Shown here piece after piece: positions 1 through 8,660 of a DNA stretch of 22,500 bases. Made by a program: the position numbers and the translations under genes. The stretch comes from Glandiceps talaboti (taxonomy: Eukaryota > Hemichordata > Enteropneusta > Spengelidae). A model generated the notes under the pieces. The model was not told the DNA's origin and searched no databases. It was given only the letters and a program-made list of their open reading frames with translations. Within the stretch, counting starts at the first letter, position 1, and each line of letters opens with the position of its first letter. Where the stretch lies: contig NC_135551.1 in NCBI RefSeq assembly GCF_964340395.1, forward strand, positions 17,873,503 to 17,896,002, read 5' to 3'.

Positions 1-76
1 CGTGCCAGTCTTCCTGCTGTCCGTCCTGACTACCTGACAAACTCACACACTCCTCTCTCCATCCCCAAGTCCATAC

Positions 77-199
77 CTGATTCACAATATATGCCGGAGT
101 AGTCCAGTTTACATATACATGTGTAGGTATCAAACACTGGCACACATGTTCCACCATTATGACAACTTTGTGCATTACATATATCATGCAACTGAAACC
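77..199 (-). CDS. EGF-like domain exon
   Basis: The exon lies between a strong acceptor (CCTTTCCTTTTACAG) and a donor TCAG|GTATGG; it is 123 bases, 41 codons, phase 1-1. Six cysteines at 8, 13, 19, 28, 30 and 39 give C-x4-C-x5-C-x8-C-x1-C-x8-C, the canonical EGF pattern, with CHNGGTC and DTYTCIC as clear signatures. The consensus for calcium binding is not complete, so it is more likely a non-calcium EGF module. It joins the kringle exon in frame through a Gly codon. The following intron begins at 76 and runs off the left edge, so at least one more exon lies outside the window. Confidence 0.9.
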
Positions 200-300
200 C
201 TGTAAAAGGAAAGGGTACCAGTTTTTGTTCAAATTATTATGCTGATGTTATGGGTAGATTTGCTCTCTGTAATTTGTTAAAGTAAATTTTTAAAAATCCC

Positions 301-558
301 TTGTATCATACAATCGCGATCGTAAATGTTTTAGAAATATCGATGCTTATCCTTACTTTTGAAGAGTCGTCTTCTTATCTGTCAACGTGGAATCTACAAA
401 TTGATGCATTTAATAATTCGGCTGTTAAAAGCACTGTCACCCTGACTATAACAATTCACGCAACGTTTCTTTCCTCTGCAAATATTTCACTGGAGATAAC
501 ATTTCCAAGTGCAATGTTAATTAGTAGCAGAGCGTTATATAATCAATCCATGGAATAA
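301..558 (+). other. Open frame opposite the gene inside an intron, unassigned
   Basis: An 85-codon open frame lies in the intron between the kringle and EGF exons on the opposite strand. Its later part (STWNLQIDAFNNS, TVTLTITIHATF, ANISLEITFPSAM) alternates hydrophobic and polar residues like beta-strands of an extracellular domain. Its start is a TTG-type opening rather than a clear ATG, and no clear splice sites or promoter were found. It could be an orphan exon, a transposon relic or chance in AT-rich DNA. Confidence 0.15.
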
Positions 559-562
559 GGGT

Positions 563-665
563 GACATAAGTCGTTACTCAGAGTTTCACGCTTATACTGC
601 GATCATCACACGACTATTAAACTGCGTAAGTGTTGCAGAAGAGAAACTCCGAATAACGACTTGTA

Positions 666-667
<2 letters not shown>
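563..667. repeat. Imperfect inverted repeat, about 25-bp arms (hairpin or MITE-like)
   Basis: The left arm (about 563-588, core AAGTCGTTACTCAGAGTTTC) is mirrored by the right arm (about 642-667, core GAGAAACTCCGAATAACGAC) with few mismatches, separated by about 50 bases. This is a foldback structure abutting the CA/TA microsatellite. It may be a miniature transposon; no clear target duplication is seen. Confidence 0.5.

Positions 668-752
<85 letters not shown>
665..752. repeat. Compound microsatellite (AC)n(AT)n
   Basis: About ten CA units run directly into about 33 TA units, inside the kringle-EGF intron. Confidence 0.95.
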
Positions 753-756
<4 letters not shown>

Positions 757-938
757 CACGGATTCAAATAAGATACACAGAATTCATTTCACAGTGTTTC
801 TCGCTGTTGCGAACATCACAAACTGTGAAACAATGTGTACCAGCTCCTTTGTATCTTGCATAATGTTGTGTTATTTACACCGGCCGTTTTTGACATCAAG
901 GTGACTTATTTCAATATCAATTTGTTATGTAGAGATTA

Positions 939-940
<2 letters not shown>

Positions 941-1004
<64 letters not shown>

Positions 1005-1021
1005 AGAGAGGGGGGGAGAGA
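941..1021. repeat. (AG)n microsatellite with G-run interruptions
   Basis: A pure AG tract is followed by GGGGGGAGAGAG-type interruptions at about 997-1015. On the gene strand this reads as a CT tract. Confidence 0.95.
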
Positions 1022-1445
1022 GACAATAATATTATTGAATAAATTGTCGATACGAGTTTAAAGAAATTACATCAAAACATTAATGTTGACAAAAAACACT
1101 GTTTTTGTGTCGTTTTTGAATTCAATGCAAACTAAAACCGTGAACGGGCAAACATAATTTAGAAGCAATATAAATGGGGTTTTCTGTGTTCACTGTGTAA
1201 TTTGCAAATTTTCAGTTTCAATTGTTATTGTAATAAATTTTGTGTGCGAAAAGAAGGTATGTCGTGGTAATTAGGTTTTTGAAAATTTAAAGTCTTTGTT
1301 ACATATTTACGGGTTGTTTCACTTGTCACTTGTAGGCTCCTTTGATTTGTCCATTACCTGCTTTGTTGGCCCCATACTCCTATCTACAAATAAAAACGTG
1401 TAGAGCTGTAATTTAGTGAGGAGGGGGGGGGGTGCCGAAACTTAC

Positions 1446-1715
1446 CACAATTTGATCCTGGTGAACCGACATCGCATAACATGAGTGACCCATCAGTGTC
1501 CATACAATGTGGTACCTTCATGTAAGAAAGCGTCCGACAATGGTTGTTGTCAAGAGAATATTCTTTCAACATACTACCATAGAAGCTTTTTTCAGAGTCA
1601 GATATGTGTTTCAACCCTACAGACCACTGCGAGCACCGTTTCCCAGAGGCCGACGTGTCCACTTTTCCAAGATAATCGACCCCACTTTCCTCTTTATAGC
1701 ACTCGTCTGTTCCCC
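1446..1715 (-). CDS. Kringle domain exon
   Basis: The exon runs from an acceptor ending TTTTTTTCTGAAG to a donor TTGTG|GTAAGT; it is 270 bases, 90 codons, phase 1-1. Six cysteines lie at 6, 28, 60, 71, 81 and 90. Features typical of kringles are the Cys-x21-Cys opening, the DYLGKVDTSASGKRC segment (compare Y.G..S.T.SG..C), the QW after Cys2, NNHCR around Cys3, and VPHCMDTDGSLMLCDV around Cys4 and Cys5. The usual PWCYT reads PHCMD, so the hallmark Trp is absent, and the Cys5-Cys6 loop (eight residues) is longer than usual. A DTD at 73-75 sits where the anionic centre of lysine-binding kringles lies, but the usual aromatic partner is missing, so lysine binding is doubtful. Kringles are triple-loop protein-binding modules of secreted and receptor proteins. 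Confidence 0.88.
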
Positions 1716-1829
1716 CTTCAGAAAAAAACATATATTTTATGACAAGGATAAACATACATTTACGGGAGTAGAAAAATATAAATGATAAAATGAGGCACTT
1801 TCAGTTGCTTATTTGCTTAAATAAATTAA

Positions 1830-1938
<109 letters not shown>

Positions 1939-2020
1939 TATGGGTGAATCGTGGAACTACTATATCAAATATAAGGAGCATTAAATAAACATGTCTTTGT
2001 TTAGAGAAAGTCAAACTTAC

Positions 2021-2287
2021 CATATGATGTGTAAACTTCAATTTCCATCAGTTCTATTTCGTCAAATAGATAGTGCGCATACATGGATTTTCCACGTGTT
2101 CGATAAAATAGTCGTCCACAAAACCACTGTACCCATACTGATCCATCGTCGTTGTGTTCCATTGTGATTTCAGAATTGGCTTCTTCTGGATTTCGGAAAC
2201 GTCCTGAATCAACTACCAGAACACCTCCACATTGCAACTGGTCATAACCAACATATACGGGTGGGCTATCAGTGAAAAACACACCGT
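2021..2287 (-). CDS. Exon B: C-terminal half of the galactose-binding-like domain
   Basis: The exon ends at a strong donor (ATATG|GTAAGT), phase 1. The 5' edge is less certain: I chose the acceptor CACTGCTAG|AC because it gives 267 bases, phase 1-1, and joins exon A as ...TDGQS-H-GVFFTDSPPVYVG. The frame stays open further upstream to 2351, so a start at 2305 or inside the exon cannot be excluded, but those would break phase with exon A. In the 89-residue product QLQCGG (17-22), WFCGRLFYR (55-63) and the terminal IELMEIEVY (78-86) match the 'CG ... C ... GR.V.I ... L.LCEVEVY' ending of fucolectin/F5-8C domains, with Met in place of the usual Cys before the final strand. Cysteines are at 20 and 57. 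Function presumably ligand binding. Confidence 0.75.
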
Positions 2288-2836
2288 CTAGCAGTGGCAC
2301 TTTCTCAGCCATCATCATCCAATTCAAATAAAAAGATAGATAATACGACATTTACAGAACAAATTCTTCATACTACATATTCACTAATAACACTGTATAC
2401 GCGAATTCGCGTTAAAGAAAAACGAGTTAGCATTTTTCATGGATATAACGCTTTAATCATGTTTTGTGTAAACTTTAATCTATAGTTGAAATTGTCTCAG
2501 GATGATTAACAACTTTGTTAATTTTATATGGGGAGAACCCTGTTTTTCTGTGCTGTTTCGGTACTCTCCAGAGCTGATCAGTATGGGAAGAAATACTATA
2601 TGACGGAGTATCGTGAAAGTCATAACAATTACTCAAAAGGCCTCATCACATGATCCGTATTGCTTTAAAACCGAATTCTTAAGTTGACCACCCTTTAGGC
2701 ATGGAGACCTGTGAATCTAGCTGAAATTTTTAGGTTGAAGGTAACGCTTTGCACAAGTGAGTTAGCTTCTCACCACGACCTAGAGGAAAGAAAGTAAACA
2801 TCAGGAACAGTTCACACTATCTACCAGTTGGCACGT

Positions 2837-2895
2837 TGGCTCTGCTAGTGGTTAGACCACTCTGACCAGTTTTCAGTGGACGTGGGTTCAATTCC
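2837..2895 (+). repeat. tRNA-like sequence, probably the head of a tRNA-derived SINE
   Basis: GGTTCAATTCC at 2885-2895 fits the RNA polymerase III B box (GGTTCRANYCC), and TGGCTCTGCTAGTGGTTAGA at 2837-2856 resembles an A box with an insertion, about 35 bases upstream. A clean cloverleaf with paired acceptor stem is not visible, so this is not a functional tRNA gene; a SINE head or tRNA relic fits better. Confidence 0.5.
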
Positions 2896-4333
2896 TACCC
2901 GTATCATCTATCATACCTCATGGCAAACAAATTTGCCTCGATACCTTTAAGATTTTGTCGATGCATACATTTGACACAAGTCTCCCATTAATCAAATGCA
3001 TCTCAACTTACTCATGCATATTCTGAATTTGATGATAAATGTTGCAGCCATTCCTTCTTTTTTTGTGAAGGTCACGAAATAAAATGATGCACATATTTAA
3101 TTATATTTCAATTGCACTGACAGTTGTACCAGATAGTGAAGCACAATTATATGCATCACTGCACTTCAGTATCTAACAGTTGTGTCAAGTTTGTATGAAT
3201 CCGATCAATGCATGTCAGAGGTATACATAGTCTTGCTGCTAGACGTTCGGGCTTTCTTTCGATACTATAAGCAAACGAAGTTTGCATTGAGGGCTTGCCC
3301 GAACAGTCTAGCAAATGCCATTTTCAGACCGGACATTCCATTGAGACTAGTGGGTTGGGCCATGTATGCATATATATACTTTAATATATTCAATCTCTGC
3401 ATACAGGTGTTGACAAACACATTTACTTCATTACTATGTCTTATCGGTTTATGGACATTGTCATTCACACATTTTAGTTAACGCACTGGTGGTTATTTTT
3501 ACAAGCCCCTCCTTAAGATGAATAAGCTTGAAAAAATAGCTACTGTCCTCTGTTTGTGCTGTCGCTAATACGGTTCTCTGTTTGGCAGTTATTTATATCC
3601 TGATGACATTTGCTAGATGTTCCATCCTCGATAGCGATGTTCGGTCGTGTGTCATATTCTATTGGAAGAACATCCGAGGTCTAGCAGATAGTCTAAGGTA
3701 TACATGAATGTTTCGAACATTTAAGGTTATTTGAAATTTAATATAGAATTCAAGGTCAAATGCCAAGGTCTCTTTAATAAGCTTGTCATGGATAACATGT
3801 ACATAAGTACAATACATGCCACCCTTTTTCTGTGATAGAAACTTTTGAACTAGAGATTGTATTGTGAGCATATCTTGCTATAACCACTACAAAGATACTT
3901 AGCCAGCAGGGTTTCCCTTTCCATATTGATTTAAGGCGGAAACGACATCACAATAGTTAGTGAGGAGGGTGTGGGAGGGATGTGAGCACTGGTTTGAAAA
4001 TAAGAATATTTAAGAATACTTCTCGAGGTATAAATTTGCAAGCCATATAATTTTTTCAAAGCCATACAGTACTTGAATAATGTCTTCAATACCCACATTT
4101 TAGAGAGCAAGGCAAACACAAACACATTCAGCTATCACATATGCCTACTTATTAAAATAGGTATACGAATTTATTGGGCAAGAAAATTTGCAAATGTAGT
4201 TAGTAAAATCATAAGCAAAATAGTTCATTCATGGCCAGAAGTGAGATATTTTGTATGAAATACATTTTTTACATTTTACTCATTCATGTTTTAAAGAATT
4301 TAGAAGTCATTCCTTTACTTTCTATGACTGCAC

Positions 4334-5089
4334 GGAATACATTCTAGTATTGGGCGATGGTCATGGGAGCATAAACGAAATATATTTAATACATTTAATA
4401 CAATTGGGTTACACGCAATACATTCTAGGATCGAGCGACACAGTCCGGGGAGCTTGTATTTGATACATTTAATCTATTTTTTACATGTGTAATTTCTAGG
4501 GTTACATGAAATACATACTAGGATTGGGTGACGATCCGGGGACCATTCAAGTTATATTCAATACATGTAAAATATTGAAGACATTTGATTTGTAAAATAA
4601 TGCATTAAATATATATCTTGCAAGCTTTCCGGACCATTGCCAAATCCTAGAATGCATTCCTTGCAATCCTGGGATGTACAAAAGGGATTAAATGTATTAA
4701 TTGTATAAAATATTTTTTGCAGCCATAGAATGTAAAAAAAAAATATTTTACTTTTGTAAGGCTGCTTTAGGCTGCATTTGGCATTCATAAATATTGCAGG
4801 AGCACCCCCTTTCTGAATGCAATTAATGTAATAAACATTGAAATGTCAGTGGAAATCAGTTCCCTTGAACTGATGAAATCGATTTCTCATAATAATTCTT
4901 GTACACATTGTCTTTAAACGCATATCACAGGATTGGTTTACCCTAGTATAAGTGCTTATTAAATGAAAGCTCTAGAATGTATTTCATGCAACCCTAGAAT
5001 GTGAACAAGTATTAAATATATTACATGTATTAAATGCAAGCTCGCCTGACCATTGCCCAATCCTAAAATGTATTTAGTGCAAGCTCTCT
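4334..5089. repeat. Cluster of related repeat units in head-to-head orientation
   Basis: Units built on ATACATTCTAGGATTGGG, then a CCGGGGA-type segment and a TTTAATACATTTAAT-type segment, occur three times on the plus strand (about 4334, 4419 and 4511) and again as reverse complements (CCAAATCCTAGAATGCATTCC-like) at about 4617-4695, 4965-5010 and 5030-5085. The change of orientation at about 4570-4615 makes the region a large degenerate palindrome. Units are diverged. Confidence 0.6.
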
Positions 5090-5182
5090 GATACCCATAC
5101 AAGGACTACAATATATGAGCATTGTGCCAAGTGTGGTTGTAATGGTCACGATTTCCAGTGATACCGGTCGATATGGATTCCC

Positions 5183-5212
5183 ACGCGCGCGCGCGCGCGC
5201 GCGCACACACAC
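5183..5212. repeat. (CG)n(CA)n microsatellite
   Basis: About ten CG steps followed by a short CA run; alternating purine-pyrimidine, potentially Z-forming. CG-rich sequence is otherwise rare in this window. Confidence 0.9.
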
Positions 5213-5647
5213 TATATAATTCTATTTTGTTGCATTAATAGACTAATTTTGTAAATGTCATATCTTTTTATGTGTTATCAGAGAGTTTCGTTTTTCCCAG
5301 AAAGATGAAAGGTCTAAAAAATGTTTGGTTCCGGTTATCCGACCCCACCTAGTTTTTCACTGACGACCCGAAATGTTTTTTTTGTTTTTTTTATATTTAT
5401 AAGATTTGTATTGGTAACTTCAGTTGTTTACAATATAAGTTGCTCTTGTTTTACATATGAAAAAAAAATAATATGGCGAAAATTGTGAAGTCTTTGCCCA
5501 AAAAAGTGTCCACGGAAATTGACATTAAGCCAATATAAAGTTGTTCTCGCAATCTGTAATGGCTGTACATCTTATGGAAAGAAACAATAACACATACAGA
5601 GACCATTATTTTGCAAACCAGCGGAAAACAAAGCTATTTTAACTTAC

Positions 5648-5953
5648 GTGATTGTCCGTCAGTGAGAACTCTGATACTAGTGACTGTAATCTCTCGAGGA
5701 AATTGTATATATACAATCTGAACTGGTAGCGTTTCTAATGGACATGTCAGGAAATCTGTATAGGCATCCCATGTGTCATTGGGCTCAAAATTCCGAGTTT
5801 TGAAACTTTTGCCACTGAATTCAATACCAAACAGCATTGTAGATCTCATGCCAACGAATTTTTTGTCATGCTTAAGCCTTCCATCATTCAGAACGTGGCT
5901 GTTTAAAAGTAATATTGAGATGAAAGTACTCACGGATGCGATGTTGTACAGTC
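5648..5953 (-). CDS. Exon A: N-terminal half of a galactose-binding-like (F5/8C or fucolectin-type) domain
   Basis: The exon follows a strong acceptor (TTTTTTTTCCATAG) and ends at a strong donor (CAC|GTAAGT). It is 306 bases, 102 codons, phase 1-1; its first codon completes the A left by the trefoil exon to Arg. It begins LYNIASVSTF and has LNDGRL at 22-27, resembling the N-(V/I)-A...DG opening of discoidin or fucolectin domains, and ends with alternating hydrophobic strands (VQIVYIQFP, ITVTSIRVLTDGQS), like the 'V.VDL..... I..V.I' strand pair of that fold. One Cys is at 71 (DFLTCPLE) and a glycosylation sequon NDT at 59-61. The fold usually binds sugars or phospholipids. The family call rests on pattern resemblance only; the exon call is firmer. 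Its long antisense open frame (5773-6060) is a shadow. Confidence 0.78.
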
Positions 5954-6109
5954 CTATGGAAAAAAAATCGAATGATTACAAACTTTATAACGTTCTTAAA
6001 ACTCATTCTTTTCTATTTTTTATAAAGGTCCCAAACAAGATAAAAGACAGTATGATGTAAAACTCTCTATTTCCAATGCAGTTATAAAACAATATACAAT
6101 ATAGTAATC

Positions 6110-6330
6110 AGGGACACTGTATAAAATAATTGTGTAATAATTGCCAACATTTGTAATAATGCTGATATTTTTAATGAAAATCACGTTTTTCATGTAATAA
6201 AACCGACATTTATAATAATTTTATGAAACAAAGATGTAATTAAAATGTTGATATTTGTAAGAAATTTGTAAGAAAAAAAAACGTTATGAAATTGCCGAAA
6301 TTTGTAATGACAAATGGAGGGTCCTTCCTT
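6110..6330 (+). repeat. TTTGTAATAA-type array element, copy 1
   Basis: A degenerate array of units related to ATTTGTAATAAAATTGCCGA. It shares the internal segment AAAATCACGTTTTTCATG and the right end GGAGGGTCCTTCC with the copy at 19160-19401, and in both cases is followed by a related AT-rich segment and a TATG microsatellite. The two share a common origin as a dispersed element. Confidence 0.75.
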
Positions 6331-6484
6331 TCACACTACAAACTTCTAAATCTAGGAATCTAAGAATGCAAAATCATAACGACAAGCGAAAGTAGATTAA
6401 AACAAACATTAATTGAATTGATGAATATAATAATTAATTAAATGATTAATCGAGTTATTAACTTTTCAATCAATTAGCATATAT

Positions 6485-6547
6485 ATGTATGCATGTATGT
6501 ATGTATGTATACAAGCATGTGTGTGTGCATGTATGTATGTATGTATG

Positions 6548-6577
<30 letters not shown>
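6485..6577. repeat. (TATG)n microsatellite
   Basis: TATG/ATGT repeats with one interruption (about 6508-6530). It follows array copy 1 just as the TATG tract at 19533 follows the array copy at 19160, so the tract appears to belong to the dispersed element. Confidence 0.9.
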
Positions 6578-6579
<2 letters not shown>

Positions 6580-6883
6580 GAAGTGCATATGGAACTTGTA
6601 CGACTGCTGGTATTTTAGGTATTTACAATTTATTCTGGCGATTTAGAGTTTTAGAATTGCATAACTTTGATACAGATAACTTCAAAAATCATAAAACCTT
6701 GTTACAACAGATATCACCAACCCATACATGCCAACAGCAATGATGTTTTTTCCTAATTTTAATTTTTAAAAGTGTTAAATGTTTAATTTGAAAAAAAAAA
6801 TCCACATAATATGGTGATTTTGGTTACCATGGAAACCGAGGTTCATTAAATGGCCACTTTTTTTGAATTCAGTATGACAAAAA

Positions 6884-7978
6884 ATGCGAAGCCCGCATGA
6901 GGATATATTGCCCATCACCAGAAAAAAGTTGTTGCCGAAAAGATGTCACATTCAAAGTAAAAAAAATGGATGGTGCTTTCTAAAATAAGTAACACAACAA
7001 AATAATAATTTTCTTTACCCAATTACAACTCCCAAAACTGTTATGGCTTCGTTTATGTCGGAACCCAAGGTGAACTCAGTGAATTCTCTTTGTCATTATC
7101 ATTATAATATAAATTGAAGTTTGGATTTTGATGTCGAAGGTACAGCTCTGTTTACAAATTCAGGGTCATTCTTTCCATAGCAAATTGTCGCTTCAAAATG
7201 AATTGCGTAATAACGCTAGTGTCAGTGTGCAATGAAATAATTATATCAAACAACATTTTAACCAAAGACAACGTCGAACACAATTATTGAAAGAAATATT
7301 TTCAAATAGTGGATCTTAAACTGCATACCTAGTTTAATAGATTTTCAGGGCCACCAAATATTCCAAAAAGATCTGCCGTTTTATCAGCATGAAATGTTTT
7401 AATATAAGGAACAAGATGCAAATGAAATCGAGCGCATCTTCGGAGTCACTGCATGCAGCATAGCAGTTCACGTTAAACGTTTTTTTTTTGAGTTTCACTC
7501 GCTGACATTATAATTGCGACTTGCTATCTTTAAATGGAGGAGGCTTTCGTTCATAGAAATTATTACAAATTTCGGCAGTTATTACAAATTTCGGTTTTAT
7601 TACATGAAAAACGTGATTTTTATTACAAATATCGGCGTTATTACAAATATTACAAATGTCGGTTGTACAAGGCTTTCAAGACTACTGTTACTCGCAGAAA
7701 ATGCACAGTGCATGTGCGCACTTCTTTTGTACTTTCCCGCGCAAACAATTGTTAATTTGTTCCAAAAAGTTACAATTTTTAACTGGACACATTTTAATTC
7801 AAAGTTAAGCCAGCGTACAATAGCGATTTAAGATACATATTAGCCATGGGTCAGTGTACAGTCACTTTGGTGAACTATTCATTGAAATCGCGCATGCTGG
7901 GAATCGTCACGTAAATAACGATTTTAATAGCATCGCTATGTATTAAAAAAGTAGCTTTTTTTCTTTCTTTTTTCCAAA
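6884..7978. repeat. Dispersed 1-kb repeat, copy A
   Basis: From ATGCGAAGCCCGCAT to TTTCTTTCTTTTTTCC this segment is collinear with 14137-15149 at high similarity (for example the shared blocks GTTTGGATTTTGATGTCGAA and AAATGCACAGTGCATGTGCG). It contains a 121-base array insertion (7549-7669) missing from copy B. No coding capacity is recognisable, so it is a non-autonomous or degraded element. Confidence 0.8.
7549..7669 (-). mobile_element. Short TTTGTAATAA-array insertion flanked by an 8-bp direct repeat
   Basis: AGGCTTTC occurs at 7541-7548 and again at 7670-7677, flanking 121 bases of ATTACAAAT units. Copy B has only one such site, AGACTTTC at 14855-14862, with matching flanks. This is the picture of an insertion with an 8-bp target duplication. 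Read on the minus strand it begins TGTACAACCGACATTTGTAA, like the left ends at 19169 and 22295. Eight-base duplications are typical of hAT transposons, but the family is not proven. Confidence 0.6.
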
Positions 7979-8000
7979 ATCTTGGAGGGGGGGCAGCTAC

Positions 8001-8023
8001 CCCCCTTGCCCCCCCCCCCCCCC
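8001..8023. repeat. Poly-C tract
   Basis: A C-run with one TTG interruption, just right of a short G-rich stretch (7985-7993). Confidence 0.9.
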
Positions 8024-8341
8024 ACACAGGCTATGGTACTGCTACATGTGTTGACTCGCACATTTTTGCAAACGTCTACATTTTATGAGTTAGAGTTTGG
8101 CTGATATCATGGATCCGTTGTAGACAAAACATACAGACAATACCCTCATTTATTGTCGGCATTGCCAAATGAAATTTTAATGTACATTACAAATTCTACT
8201 AATGTTTTCGGCTTTTCAGTGAATTCCACACAATGAAATGAGCCATATATAGGACATACAATGAAAGGAAATCTGGTATTACATTAAAACAGTTTGTCGT
8301 TGTTGTTCGTATGGGAAAATACTATTTATGAATATACTTAC

Positions 8342-8467
8342 TTGTCTCTGTTGATTTATAGCACTTCTGGTTGGTATCATCCCAGCAACAACCATCTGAT
8401 TTACATTCTTTCTGCCGGGATGCATTACAGTGTATTCTATACGCTCTTGGTACCCAGCATGGCGAAC
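8342..8467 (-). CDS. Trefoil (P-type) domain exon
   Basis: This 126-base exon lies between an acceptor ending CAATTTTCCAAG and a donor ACAA|GTAAGT, phase 1 at both ends. The 42-residue module has six cysteines at 4, 14, 22, 27, 28 and 36. The nine residues between the first two, the Arg before the second (YRIHC), the spacing CxxxxGCCWDD and the final CY are the trefoil hallmarks known from TFF peptides and sucrase-isomaltase; the loops between Cys2-Cys3 and Cys5-Cys6 are slightly shorter (seven residues each). Trefoils form a compact three-loop disulphide knot that binds glycans or proteins outside cells. An N-glycosylation sequon (NAS) sits at 15-17. The longest open frame here (8569-8279) is a different, wrong frame. 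Directly following the signal peptide, this is the N-terminal domain. Confidence 0.88.
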
Positions 8468-8556
8468 CTTGGAAAATTGAAAGCTAACTTTGAATATTTC
8501 AATAAATGCAATAGATACAAACAGACAGAGGTACATACAGCAATAATATAAAACAC

Positions 8557-8595
8557 ACCTAACAGGCAATGCGGATTTTTCCAGTTTACAGTCAT
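8557..8595 (-). CDS. Candidate small linker exon (13 codons)
   Basis: Between the signal exon and the trefoil exon a short open segment follows an acceptor ending TTATTATTTTAG. Ending at 8557 it is 39 bases, phase 1 on both sides, and encodes DDCKLEKSALPVR plus the first base of the next codon. Joined to the trefoil exon that codon becomes Cys, giving an additional pair of cysteines before the trefoil. The donor needed for this frame (GT|GTGTTT) is weak; a better-looking donor two bases earlier (TTAG|GTGTGT, end 8559) would break the frame. It may be a real, optional exon or simply intron sequence. Both splice forms keep the reading frame. Confidence 0.35.
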
Positions 8596-8660
8596 CTAAA
8601 ATAATAAATGGTCACATCAGATGCTGTCCAGGGTGATTTTCAAAGATAATACCTCCCTAC

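Larger units (their letters stand above)
200..1445 (-). other. Intron between kringle and EGF exons
   Basis: The intron is 1246 bases, donor GTAAGT at 1445-1440 and acceptor ACAG at 203-200. It contains a hairpin repeat (563-667), a CA/TA tract (665-752) and a GA tract (941-1021). Apart from an unassigned opposite-strand open frame at 301-558, I see no further exon on the gene strand. Confidence 0.6.
2288..5647 (-). other. Intron between exon A and exon B
   Basis: A 3360-base intron, donor GTAAGT at 5647. It holds a tRNA-like sequence (2837-2895), a cluster of repeat units in both orientations (4334-5089) and a CG/CA microsatellite (5183-5212). Open frames at 3182-3481, 3659-3871 and 4073-4258 show no recognisable domain and are treated as chance. 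Confidence 0.55.
5954..8341 (-). other. Intron between trefoil exon and exon A, repeat-filled
   Basis: A 2388-base intron, donor GTAAGT at 8341-8336. Most of it is repeat: a short-unit array (6110-6330), a TATG microsatellite (6485-6577), copy A of a 1-kb dispersed repeat (6884-7978) with an inner array insertion (7549-7669), and a poly-C run (8001-8023). I found no further exon in it. Confidence 0.55.

Noticed and set aside
1485-1785. Two plus-strand open frames over the kringle exon
   Set aside because: Antisense shadows; the minus strand has cysteine spacing and splice sites of a kringle.
3182-3481. 99-codon plus-strand open frame and its antisense partner
   Set aside because: No domain, no splice context, opposite to or inside the intron; composition as expected by chance.
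5773-6060. Plus-strand open frame over exon A
   Set aside because: Antisense shadow of a splice-bounded exon.
7514-7831. Plus-strand open frames across dispersed copy A
   Set aside because: They run through the array insertion and lack a counterpart in copy B.
8279-8569. Minus-strand 96-codon open frame over the trefoil region
   Set aside because: Wrong frame and reads through the donor; the trefoil frame fits the splice sites and cysteine pattern.
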